A DNA stretch of 64,000 nt from Nereocystis luetkeana (Eukaryota; Sar; Phaeophyceae; Laminariales; Laminariaceae): the NCBI GenBank assembly GCA_031213475.1, contig JARUPZ010000017.1, positions 9,861,087-9,925,086 on the forward strand, read 5' to 3'. Below the pieces are notes generated by a model that saw only the letters and a list, made by a program, of their open reading frames with translations, had not been told where the DNA came from and searched no databases. This document shows, piece after piece, positions 32,981 to 43,394 of this stretch. The translations under genes were made by a program, and so were the position numbers. Numbering within the stretch: the stretch's first letter is position 1; each line of letters begins with the position of its first letter.

Positions 32981-33246
32981 TCCGAGGTCTGTGGTGCCCG
33001 TCGAAATCCTGCACACCCAGTGTGCTTGCCGATTCTTGGCATCCTAACGGGACACAAACCACATCACAGCTGAAACTTTGTTGATCAAGGTATGAGTAGT
33101 GTACAGAGCAATGATACCACACGCCAAATAAACAACTCGTCCCGATTACAATAAGAGGAAAAGTCGAGGGTTGGTTAGGTGGATTTCTACGGGTATTGAA
33201 AGAAGAGGCACACGACCCCGGCTGACTCACTGACGGTTGCTATGCC

Positions 33247-33593
33247 GATCGCCCGGGTGGTTCAATTGGTTAACCTCGAATTATGCTTGTTTGTGTTTGA
33301 GTCCTGGGTTCGAGCCCCCGGTGGGTCGGACATTTGACTTTATTTGAAAATAAATAAATAAAAAGGATTCAATTGTCGAGAGCGCCTTGCAGCGTGGGTA
33401 GGCGCAATTCGATGCGAGTCGACGAGGGAAGAAAACGCTGAAATATTCTCGCGATGAAAATGAAGGCACGTACCGTAGCGGGAAGGGGGTAGAAGAGCCT
33501 GCTATGTGACCTTACGAGCTGGAAGGAGAGAGAGAGAGATAAGACGATGTGCGAAGATAATAAATCGGATGAGCAAAAGCAAGAAAAAAAAAT
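33247..33593 (+). mobile_element. tRNA-derived SINE, copy 3, beside the exon 1 donor
   Basis: Plus-strand copy with head GATCGCCCGGGTGGTTCAAT (box A TGGTTCAATTGG), box B GGTTCGAGCCC, body AGAGCGCCTTGCAGCGTGGG and an A-rich end at about 33580-33593. It ends roughly 23 bp inside putative intron 1 of the Spondin_N gene, in antisense orientation to that gene. Confidence 0.88.
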
Positions 33594-33616
33594 GTCGCTT
33601 GTCTTGATTCACTCAC

Positions 33617-33700
33617 CGTGTACTCGTAGTGAGCGTTGGCGAGGGTAATCGCAGAGGCCGCGACCAGCAGAGCCGATCCCACTGACGAAGGGCGAAACAT
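33617..33700 (-). CDS. Signal-peptide exon, probable exon 1 of the Spondin_N gene
   Basis: ATG at 33700-33698 opens 28 codons: a basic/polar start, a hydrophobic core (ALLVAASAITLA) and a likely cleavage near ANA-HY. The exon ends at ACG before a strong donor GTGAGT (33616-33611). The last residues HYEYT fit directly before IRVRNLTY of exon 2, as Spondin_N proteins begin with a strand just before that word. Phase 0 matches on both sides, giving 687 nt (228 residues plus stop) in total. The linkage needs a 13,461-nt intron, so it is inferred. The exon could instead belong to a lost paralogue. Confidence 0.6.
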
Positions 33701-33899
33701 GACGCGTGCTGTGGTTTATTCTTGGTCGTACAGGAGGGCGGGATATGTGGGCTTGGCTCAAGCTACTGGATTGTGGGTCAGGGGGCTGCGGAGCGGAAGG
33801 TATGTTCACGTGCGTGTACGAACGGATGGGATCCTGTTGACGGGGGGATGAGGGGATAGGCGACGAAATCACCGCATTGCACAGGATTCACCCTGCAGC

Positions 33900-34235
33900 C
33901 TGTGTGTGTGTTATTCACATTACATTAAACCGTTCTTTCTACCCGTCGACATCCAGCACAACCAGTGTCCGTGCCGATTCTTCAATCCTAGAAGAGATAC
34001 AAGTTCTGTGGTCACAAAGCTACGCCACAGAGATTCTACGTTGTCACGTGTGCAGTGTGCACTGCAGTGGGCAATGCAAAGCCATGTCATCATACTGGAT
34101 ACGACAGGCACGACATACGCAATCTATGAAATAGTGAAACGAAAAGAAACTATCAAAGAGAAAACAAAAAACAAGGTAGACAAATCGAAAGAGAAAAAGA
34201 AGAAAAATAAAAGCAAAATCTAAGAGAAACAATCT
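33900..34235 (+). repeat. Family R repeat, near-identical to the 27.9-kb copy
   Basis: From CACATTAAACCGTTCTTTCT to AAAATCTAAGAGAAACAA it matches 27925-28245 with only a handful of differences. It ends at a T-rich SINE fragment (34264). The near identity points to a recent copy event. Confidence 0.8.
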
Positions 34236-34263
34236 GTCGTGTGCCGAAACCTAATTGAAGGCA

Positions 34264-34395
34264 TGATTTTTTTTTTTTTTTTTTTTTCTCATCCCAATTA
34301 TTATTTTTGCAAATTTTCTTTTCTCTCTCCTTCCAACTCGTTACTCAGATCCGGGGTCAGCAGGCTCTTCTCCCCCCTTCTCGCTACGGGGTATT
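34264..34395 (-). mobile_element. SINE fragment (3' half)
   Basis: A long T-run, then TCTCATCCCAATTATTATTT, CTCTCTCCTTCCAACTCGTT and ACTCAGATCCGGGGTCA match the tail half of the SINE. The tRNA-like head is missing, as expected for 5' truncation by target-primed reverse transcription. Confidence 0.75.
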
Positions 34396-34404
34396 GAATG
34401 CGTG

Positions 34405-34860
34405 AATGTGTGTGTGTGTGTTCTTCACATTAAACCGTTCTTTCTACCCGTCGACATCCAGCATGTAGTTCAGCGTCCAGTCTCAATGGTCCAAGTGCGT
34501 CGAGAAATAGTGATGACACTTGATAGTAAGCTGGTTCCAGGTCTTCGTTGTTCACCTGTGTGCAAGATCTGCAGTCATAAATATCGTGGTACGCAGAGCA
34601 CTAATAATACAAGGGTGATACGAGATCATCGAGCGTCCGGCCGGCAGGTGAACCGAGCAGAGTGCACATCGGAGAGGGGCCTAGAGCCCACTACGTCTGG
34701 GTGTATTCCATTTTAACCCGTGCGTATTCTTCACATTAAACCGTCCTCTCTACCCGTCGACATCCAGCACAACCAATGTCAATCTTGATTCTTCACTCTT
34801 AGTGATACTGTTGCTGTATGTATCACACCTTTTGTGGTCACAAACAACGCCACATATATA
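34405..34860 (+). repeat. Family R head fragments
   Basis: 34415-34465 (CATTAAACCGTTCTTTCTAC, TCGACATCCAGCAT) breaks off into unrelated sequence. 34735-34850 restarts with ATTAAACCGTCCTCTCTACC, CGTCGACATCCAGCACAACC and then ends in a (TA)n run at 34854-34870. Confidence 0.6.
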
Positions 34861-34869
34861 TATATATAT

Positions 34870-36400
34870 AGCGATCGTTGATATTCGTGTGGTAGTAAGG
34901 TTCGATTGCTCCTTTTTTCACTGCATATCCGCGAGTCTTCACTCTGACAGCACTCACTCCAGATAGCAGGCAGGTGTGTTCCTCTTTCGTTTTCACGACT
35001 ACCGTGCGTTTCGTACGGTGCAGGCAGCACTTGAGACAGCATCCGCTGTAGTCAGCAGCCACGAGTTGGTTAGTGGTGGGAACGGGGGTACTCTTCTATG
35101 TTATAGTTGAGAGGATATACCCGCGGCCATGTTAGTTCAGTTTGCACATTGGTTTTAGCTCGTTTGCGCTTTCTTTGTCTCGTGTATTTGGAGGCAGCCG
35201 AATTTTCGTTTTTTTTTTGTTTTTCGGATCTTCCTAGGACTCCAGCACCTTTGTGTGACCGCGGACTCCTTCGTCAGAGAGTTAATGTGAGAACAACAAC
35301 AACAATATATATAATATATATATACATATATATACCATAGGAGATACTGCACTTTGATACAGGGGACCAAACTCGTAGTACCAACTGTTGTTAGTGAAAA
35401 CAGCGAAGTATATAGGTTTTGTGTGTACAGTATGTACCAATTGAGTATGGCCCTGTTGTACTATAGCATTGACACGACATATCCATTCTATGAAAGGACG
35501 AAAACGAGAGAGACGGAAGAGACGTACGTACGTACAAGGTACCTGGTATCGGTCTTCGCCTCACCCTGTGTGCGTATAGACGCCCGTATGAAAGGGGTAT
35601 GTGGTATGGGTGCCCTGCGCAATCCCGTTCTTTTTTTTCATTTTGTGTCGTTGCTCTCTCGGCTTACATCACTAACCCTCGTCGAGGAGTACTGCTGTAT
35701 CGATTCTGTCGCAGGCTCCGGGTATCCTTCTTCTGCAGTGTTTGAGGTTTCGATGCCGCGTGTAGCAGCTGTACGACAAGCAGTGATAGCAGTAGTCGCA
35801 CTTTCAGCAAACACCTCAAGGGAGCGGACCATGCATCAAACCATTTTGCGGTGGTACCATCCTTGAACGACGTTGTACTCGAAGACAGACATAGACTGTT
35901 TGCTATCGGGGTGTTCGTGAGCCCATATACTACACTGACTGTGTGGCAGCACCCGAGATACCCTGGGATGCACAAAGGAAAAGTAAAACGTAGACACACC
36001 CGCCGCCATGTAGGAATTGAAACAAAACTATTAATATTAATAGGGGGTTTGAATCTGTCGCAGAAGTAATATAAAGTAAAATACGCATATTATTACTGGT
36101 AGTGTTTTTTCACAGCGGTGTTACTTCACATAATTTTCGACATACCACCCCCTGTTTCTATTAATAGGACTAAAAAAAAAGGCAGATGTATAATGACTGA
36201 AAACAGGCACACCTCCCACGTTTTCGATGGAAAGAGGTACATCCGAATCCCTAAATAAAATGCGCACCCCAGGTGACACGCGATTGACCCGATAGACGTC
36301 GTACCTGTTTATTATATGGTAGAATGACTGGCTTTCAACTGCTGCTTTCGGTCGAATGGTTGGCGTACGAGGTATCCACTTGCCTCTTGTGTTTGTGTTT
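34870..36400. other. No gene seen; AT microsatellite and odd peptides only
   Basis: It holds an AT-rich microsatellite at 35305-35336 and frames up to 170 codons without a domain. GTACGTACGTAC occurs at 35524-35535. This stretch lies upstream of the Spondin_N exon 1 but more than 1 kb away. Confidence 0.4.
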
Positions 36401-36409
36401 CACTGCTGT

Positions 36410-37150
36410 GTGCGTTCTACACATTAAACCGTTCTTTCTACCCGTCGACATCCAGCACAACCAGTGTCCGTGACGATTCTTCAATCCTGTAATAGAAGAG
36501 ATATACATTATGATACGAAGCTACGCCATAAAGATACCCCGTATTTTGCCACGTATGCACGTCAGTGAGCAATGCAATGCTCATCATGTCATCATATTGT
36601 TTCTTCTAGTTTTTTCTTCGTTTTGTTTTCTGGTTCTCTTTCGTTTCGTCTTCTTTGTTGTTTTCTCCATGATTTTTTCTTTTCAGTTCTCCCTCCATAG
36701 AATGTGTATGTCGTGCCTGTCGTACCTAGTATGATGACATGGCATTGCATTGTCCACTGCTGTGCTTACTGCATACCAGGTACGTGGCAACGTGGTATAT
36801 CTGTGGCGTAGCTTTGTGACCACATGGCTTGTATCTCTTCTAAGATTGAAATATCGGCACGGACACTAGTTGTGCTGGATGTCGACGTGTAGAAAGAACG
36901 GTTTAATGTGAACAAAACAAACACAAACACTGGAGACGACAGACACGAACTACACATTCTATGAAATAGAGAAACGAAAGGAAACAAAGAAAACAAACCG
37001 AAAGAGAAAAACCAAAAGAGGAACAAAGAAACAAACTAACTGTTATTCCCCCTCGCAGGCGATGTGGCAGACACTTGAAAAGAACGAGCAGGAAAAAAAA
37101 GAAGAAAAACACCGCGACTTGTAAAAAGAGGAAAACAAAGAACAAAGGGA
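36410..37150. repeat. Inverted pair of family R copies
   Basis: 36415-36600 is a plus-strand head. 36690-36905 reads as the minus strand of the same head (GTGCTGGATGTCGACGTGTA). The plus-strand A-rich tail follows from 36930 (ACATTCTATGAAATAGAGAA, then CGCAGGCGATGTGGCAGACA). The arrangement is a head-to-head-type insertion of one copy into another or a template switch. Confidence 0.6.
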
Positions 37151-37194
37151 AAACAATAGACAAGGCACAAAGCACCCTCCACGTAGCGGCAGCA

Positions 37195-38165
37195 GTTTGT
37201 GGTACGAGTAGCATTCTCCCTGCTAGTCCGCCTGGTACCTTGCTACACTGACTGCCGTCTCCGTCCTGCGTTCTTCGACTGTGCCCAGCCCCTTGGCGCC
37301 AGACAATACGAACCAAGCAAATCAGGCTCGTCGTCCACCCACGCCACACGACTCCTTCAATACGGCTTATCAATCGAAGAACAGAAGAGAAATGCATGCC
37401 TGGTGAAATGAAAATCACAGAGAATCAGAGCAAGACAAACAAAAAAAGAAGACGAAAGAAGACCACGTTCGAACCAGCTGCACCAGGTGATAGCAGGAGG
37501 AGTAGTATATTCATGTTCTACTTTCCTAGGCGGCCTGGTGCTTTGCTACCCTGTCTGCCATCTCCTTCCCACTTTCGTCCACCGCAGCTTCCCTTCTACT
37601 CCTCCTGCCCCCCCCCCTCTCCGCATCCCCTTGGTTGCGTTTTCTGCCACTCCTCATGTTGACCCCCCCCCCCCCCCCCCACCATTCCCTTGGATAGTGG
37701 CGGATGCGCGGCGCTGCCTATGAGGCTGAGATAAATAGGCAGCGCCGCGCATCCGCCACTATCCAAGGGAATGGTGGGGGGGGGGGGGGGGCGGTCAACA
37801 TGAGGAGTGGCAGAAAACGCAACCAAGGGGATGCGGAGATGGGGGGGGGCAGGAGGAGTAGAAGGGAAGCTGCAGTGGACGAAAGTAGGAAGGAGATGGC
37901 AGACAGGGTAGCAAGGCACCAGGCCACCTAGGAATCAGCCTTGTGGCACCTCACCATGAAGCATTCGGTTACTCCAAGGATCCCCTGGTACCACTTCTCG
38001 CCGTTTTTGCTGCAGGGGGACCACAGCGCGGTCTCAACTCCAAACACCAAGGGGGCAAGTTCCGTTGACCTTTCGGTGGCTCGTAACTCCCTAAGATCTT
38101 CGACGATGCATCTATGCCCAGTCTTAAACTGCCTGCCTGGTCTCGGGTTCTCCCCACCAGCCATC
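37195..38165 (+). repeat. Family R tail and 3' extension, containing a large palindrome
   Basis: In order it matches 30480-31250: CAGTTTGTGGTACGAG, GCCGTCTCCGTCCTGCGT, CAGGCTCGTCGTCCACCC, then CACCTCACCATGAAGCATTC and CACCAAGGGGGCAAGTTCCG. The palindrome at 37522-37935 lies where the other copies have a single, non-inverted segment. Confidence 0.65.
37522..37935. repeat. 414-bp palindrome with 200-bp arms
   Basis: Arms 37522-37721 and 37735-37935 are near-perfect inverted copies with a 13-nt spacer (GAGGCTGAGATAA). The C18 run (37663-37680) on the left is matched by a G16 run (37776-37791) on the right. The left arm has the family R order, so the right arm is the new inverted copy. Mirror-image open frames on the two arms are not genes. 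Confidence 0.88.
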
Positions 38166-38278
38166 GTTCCGAATATTAGCCGACTGGGCAATCTCTCCTT
38201 GCTTTGCCGTGCCTCGCCCCCCGCAAAGAAGAACCGCCGTTTACGAATGGTCGTTTCGATGCTCTCGCAACGTGTCAT
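37928..38278 (-). pseudogene. Unrecognised peptide kept in two copies of the family R extension
   Basis: The minus-strand frame contains ALWSPCSKNGEKWYQGILG and VTECFMVRCHKADS. The copy at 30893-31183 reads WSTTPAKKTSKWYSGIRGAA and QRLMVRWPKDEA in the same relative place. The shared K-W-Y-x-G-I-x-G and M-V-R spacing at low DNA identity hints that the repeat derives from a coding element. I recognise no family. Confidence 0.35.
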
Positions 38279-38339
38279 CTTGAGGGCCTTCGCGTTGCTG
38301 TGCTTCCGAGGCGGCTCTTCTGTTCTTTCGTTTGCTTGA

Positions 38340-39870
38340 AAGCGCTTTCACTTTGCTTTGACCTTTGACTGCTTGTCAGTTACCTGGTAACTGTGTTCAA
38401 CCATTATACGTACCTTGGTACGTGTCTACACACGAGAACAACGTCAACAACAACATTGATTTGCACGACTATTATGCATATATGCATATATCCAAGGGGG
38501 GCTGACGCTCGCCAGCGGCTCCGGGTATGCCCGTAATCGCTCAAGGCGTACCGGTATGCAATTCGAGGCTCTTAGTGCCACAGGATTGCCAAGGGCGGCA
38601 TTACACAAAACAAGTTTAAGGGGGAAGAACGTAAACGCTGGAAACACAAAAAATAATATAAAAAGCATTTCCGTCTGGCATCAGGCACAACAACCCACAA
38701 CTCGTTCGTACAGCAGCAAGCAGCACTGCAAAGTACTACGTACGAGACGCTCGGCCTTCGTGCTGTATACTTCGTATGCAGATAGCCGCACTACAGGTTT
38801 TGAGCGGCAGCAGTCGATCGAGCATATCGACAGTACGAAGCGCCGGCGATTAAGTTGGTGCAGGAAAATCAGCAGCAGCAGCAGAAGCAGCATCATAGGG
38901 TTCAGGCACATATGATGATATCATGCGAAAACGCCGATGGGACAAGACCTCCACTGAAATGACAAACAAAATATCAATTACGAGACAGTGCTCGTACAGC
39001 GTCCGAAGCAGATGAATCAGTCTTTCAGCTCTAACATGTGGAGACACATCACCGAGAGGGGGTAAATTGCGTATTAACCATGGTGACAGGGGTCAGCACA
39101 ACAAACGTATCGAAGACGTAGCCACAGCAACAGAGCAGCGGCACCAGAGCAGCGGCGTGAGAGCGGGAGGAGCAGGCGCGGTAGCCATGAACCTGAGTAT
39201 ACGTTTTGACGGCCCATATTCAGTCCTGACGAGGCAAAGGTAGGCCGTCAACCGAAATCTGTGATAAAGCACGTACTGGTAGCTTTCAGAATTGGGTATC
39301 GATCGCTCTGCTCGCCGAACTGAGTATCTACCACTCGACTGGTGCACGGAACTCGGTATCTACCACCCATACGTTTGGTACAACTCACAGCTGACGTATT
39401 TGAGACGTGTTTCTCGCGCCCCGTTTGGGCACTGCGCGAGCGTGGCAGAGGCAGTCTCTACAGCAATAGACACGACGAGGAAAGACACCACATATCCTCG
39501 AGGGTCAGCGACGAAAAGTGTTGCAGGGTGAGCGCAACGCACACATGCAGCCATACAAGTGCTAGTTCACAACATCTTTGTTTCTTGGCAGTTACCTGGT
39601 ACCAGGTACATAATAAATACTAAACGCCTTCAAAACACAACCAAAACTCCACGATGCATGTGACAGCAGTGCTGCTGCGCGTACAAAATTGATTTCAATG
39701 ATGCCGTTTGTACCTCCACCACCGTAACGCTCGTCCCGCGGCGTAGCCCCGTCCGATTTGGTCGACACCAAAGAATCCGTCCTCTCTGTTTTACGGAGTC
39801 TGGTCGCCCGGCGTGCACAGCAGCCGAAGAGGCTCGTGACGTTCGTTTCGCGACTATATATATATATATA
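38340..39870. other. No gene seen
   Basis: Short frames on both strands, a TGCATATATGCATATAT palindrome at 38475-38491 and a CAG run at 38869-38885. Nothing else. Confidence 0.4.
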
Positions 39871-39871
39871 T

Positions 39872-40205
39872 TTTGCTCATCCCATTTATTATCTTCGCAC
39901 ATCTTCTTCTCTCTCTCCTTCCAACTCGTAACTCAGATCCGGGGTCACATAGCAGGCTCTTCTACCCCCTTCCCGCTACGACGGTACGTGCCTTCATTTT
40001 TATCGCGAGAAGATTTCAGCGTTTTCTTCCCTCGTCGACTCGCATCGAATTGTGCCTACCCACGCTGCAAGGCGCTCTCAACAATTGAATCCTTTCGATT
40101 TTGATTTGTGCAAATAAAGTCAAAGTCCGACCCACCTGGTGCTCGAACCCAGGACTCACACACAAATAGAATTCGAGGTTAACCACTTGAACTACCGGGG
40201 CGACC
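39872..40205 (-). mobile_element. tRNA-derived SINE, copy 4
   Basis: Minus-strand copy with head GGTCGCCCCGGTAGTTCAAG, box A-like TAGTTCAAGTGG, box B GGTTCGAGCACC-like (one change from the other copies), the same body, and the 3' end next to an AT run at 39857-39871. Confidence 0.85.
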
Positions 40206-41150
40206 GATTATAGTAGACTACGAATATCAACATTTTTGGGCTAAACCCGTGCCTTCACACGTCTAAGAGCCCGAAACGCACTCTCAAAACTCGTTTCCTG
40301 AACACCCAACCCTCAACGCACAAGCAACGGCTGAGCATGAAACCGCCCACCCTAGCCTTTTTTCCCCACACTCTTGCCGCCATGAGCTGTCGAAAGCCGC
40401 GGAGGATGCGGCCTCTGCCGTTTCGGCCAAAGGAGAAGAGGTCCAATCTGCGTGCTGGCATCGTGAACTTAATATTTTTACCGTCACGAGCAAGCATAGA
40501 TGTCGGTTGACAGCATATTTGCCCCTTGCCGGGTAGCCGTCAACGACATCCCAGTGCTCAAAACGATCGTACTTGAGAAGAAGGCTTGATGGGGCAAAGG
40601 TAGAGCATCAATCAAATGTTTCGGCCACGAGACTGTTAATAATCAAGTATCGGCTACTCTACTGCCGGCATCGAAGGCACGGAGACTGCACTAAATCAAG
40701 TACCGACCACTGAACCGGTCCAACCCACAGCTGACGTACTCCCGCCCGGCCAGCCGCCAGCCTGACCATGGCACAAGCACGCCCGAGGCCGCCCCTGGCA
40801 CAGTCCGTGTATGGGATCACGATGAGGCAGTTTCGTCCCGTGATGTGAACCTCATCTCACGCTAGCACGGACAACGCATAAAACTACGTCCTAGAAATGT
40901 TGAGGAGCGCTGAGAGCAGAGGACCAACAATACTATTTACCTGTTATATTTCATCTTTCGCGGCGCCTAAGAGAAGCGAAGCCTTCCATCCCCATTTCGT
41001 CTTGAATTTAGGCTGGAACTCCAGACGCTTTCGCTTTCCTGCCTGTGTGCTTGCTTTTTCGACGGTTTTCCTCAAGGGTCAAGCGTGTCGGGCTCCTAAG
41101 GGTGTTCTCCCGTGCGCGCTTCTCGGAGTCTCGCCCCACCGACGAGCGAG
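40206..41150. other. No gene seen
   Basis: Two overlapping minus-strand frames of 69-80 codons at 40255-40497 and nothing with a domain. Composition is ordinary. Confidence 0.4.
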
Positions 41151-41159
41151 GCGACCCCG

Positions 41160-43079
41160 AACTCGAAGAATATTTGCTGGGACGAGGAGACACGAAGGTT
41201 CTATTTCCTTCGGTCCTGGAGATTTGTTTCGGTGTTGTTCCATCAGATCCACGGGTGGCACGCGTGGTACTAAGGATCTGAACGATTGCAGGGTCAATAA
41301 TTTGTTCGGAGGATTATATGGGTACGCGTTGGCAGGCCTTTTTTCGTGAGCGAGATTTACGCGTCCACAGTCCTCTTTTCTTGGGTGCGAGATCTGTATT
41401 CGATATATATATATCGAAAAGATCGCTGGGGCGAGGAGATAAGGAGGTTCGATCTGCTTCGGTCCTGAAGACTTGTTTCGCTGTTTAACTGTTGTTGTCG
41501 ATCCCGAACTAGAAGGGTCTTCACTGGGGTGAGGAGACACGTGTTCGTTTGGATCGTTCCAGCAGCGACGGTTACAAGTTGTAGAGAGTTGCGTTTTTCT
41601 TTGCGAAAATACAGAGAAATAAATACCGACTTTTCGGGAAAATATTGAAAAACGCTTGACAAAAACCCTTTTTGAGATTTACCCTTACCACAAGAAGGGC
41701 TCGCCGATCCACCTTGACGCGGTTTTCACCAGCAAATGGTACAGCCCAATATCACAACATATTATACGGGGTATGATGAGTCGTATATTTGAAGCGGGCT
41801 CGTGTTTCCCATTTATTAGGAAATTCCTCGCATCCGGATATTATACCAGGTATATATTTTTTCAAAGTGAAAAACGTCTGCTGTGTGTACGGTGTACGAC
41901 CGAATGATTGAGTGATTGAATTTAAACTCTGGAAGCGCCGTGATATTTATATGCCAGACACGCTCATTGGGCGCGCTAGTTGTGGGTCTTTGATTTCGAT
42001 TTGTACATCCTTGGAGTACTCGTAGAACGCCCCTGAACATCTGTACTCATGCTGCTGTAGTTGTTTGTACTCGTATTCCAATGGGCCTCCAGATATCAGA
42101 CCTTGCAGCAGTGCGCGTAGACAGTCCGAGAATGTACGACCACGTATGATATCCTCCGATGCGGTTGGTCGGACTTTTATATCGAACTCCAAACACCCGG
42201 CTGGCTTTCGGACAACCTTCCCTCAATTCGAACGGCGAAAACAAAGCTTTGTACGTACACATTCTAAGTAGAACGCCTCTGAACTACTGTACTGCTGCTA
42301 TATTTGTAAGTATGATACCCTCCGATGGGATAGGTTTGTTCTTGTTATCGACGTCACAACACTAGGCCGACTTAATACTCCCCAACAACGTTCGTTCCAT
42401 TCTACAGGCGAAAACAGAACACGAACCGAGTTAGAAAACACCTAATAAATCACCGGGATACGCAACGATCTGGTATCAAAAACAGCGCGATACCCCGAGA
42501 AGGCGCGTGTAGTCGTCCTGCGAAGAGAGAGGGGCAAGGGAAGGCAACCAACGAGTAAGGCAGGAACGAAGGGGTCGATCAGGCCAATGGCGGCCCGCAA
42601 AGCAAGGGAGTCCGGAGAAAGCGGTAGCATCAGCAGGGCCGAGAGATCGAACCTCGGAGAGAAAAGAAGCTAAGGTCGAGACTGTCACATTAACCCCTTT
42701 AGGACCGCAGTCCCGTTTTGGGGACAAACTACTTGAATAATTGACTGGTTTGTCCCCAATACGGGACTGCGGTCCTAAAGGGGTTATGCTCTTCGCGGAG
42801 CAACAACAAATCTCCACGACCGAAGAAAACAGAGCCTCCGTGTTGTTCGTAGAGTTCAAACCTGTATGCCCTGACCACCACGTTGTCTGATGAGATTCTT
42901 CAAAGTCGTTGTATTAGAGGACAGATGAGGAGAGAGAGCGGAGCCTAGCTCGTGGCTCGGAGCGGAGAACGGAGTGCTCTCCTCATGAAGACAAGGCCAA
43001 ATTCACAACGCCTGCGAAGATATACGCAACCCTCTACAACTTGTAACTGTCGCCGCTGGAACGATCCAAACGAACACCC
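41160..43079. repeat. Direct repeats plus an inverted pair flanking 1.4 kb
   Basis: 41175-41255 and 41420-41500 are direct copies (GCTGGG-CGAGGAGA, CTTCGGTCCTG-AGA-TTGTTTCG), with a third partial at 41523. 41538-41590 is inverted at 43026-43079 (CTACAACTTGTAACYGTCGC, GGAACGATCCAAACGAACAC) at about 94% identity. The interval between holds a palindromic MITE. It may be the decayed 3' LTR region of the Copia element at 43.4-48.6 kb, but I found no matching copy near 48.6-49.4 kb. Confidence 0.55.
42690..42787. mobile_element. TTAA-flanked palindromic MITE, copy 5
   Basis: TTAA at 42690-42693, arms ACCCCTTTAGGACCGCAGTCC and GGGACTGCGGTCCTAAAGGG. It ends TTAT at 42784-42787. Both arms share the change GGACC for GAACC, so the arms have been homogenised or the change predates insertion. 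Confidence 0.8.
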
Positions 43080-43394
43080 TCCCGGGCACTTCACAGCAGT
43101 GACGAGACCGAAGAGACACTCAAGACTTGCTAGGACCTAAGAACAGCCAAAGGCAGTACTAAGAAACCCGGCCACTGGGTCAAAACCCCTGTATAACACA
43201 TATACCCCAAACCATTGCAATCGAAACAACGGCCGCGCTCCAAACGATGACCATGGCCAGACAATAAAATGCCAAGCGGTGCCCTACTCCCCCATGCCCC
43301 TCAAAGTAGCGCAGGGTTGGCGACCTGACAAATTACTCCTCGCATCACTCAAACATGGTACTCATCGAACAATGCTCATACCCCCTTATTCACC

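Larger units (their letters stand above)
20156..33616 (-). other. Putative 13.5-kb intron 1 of the Spondin_N gene
   Basis: Donor GTGAGT at 33616, acceptor with pyrimidine-rich lead and CCACCAG just before exon 2 at 20155. Between them I find only mobile and repeat DNA: an antisense Copia remnant, SINEs at 25.8, 26.5 and 33.2 kb, palindromic MITEs at 27.8, 28.7 and 29.8 kb, a foldback at 29.1 kb and several family R copies. The other introns of the gene are 312-1469 nt. No competing host gene is visible inside. Confidence 0.5.

Noticed and set aside
37596-37931. Two mirror-image open frames on opposite strands
   Set aside because: They are the same sequence on the two arms of the palindrome, with Gly or Pro runs from homopolymers.
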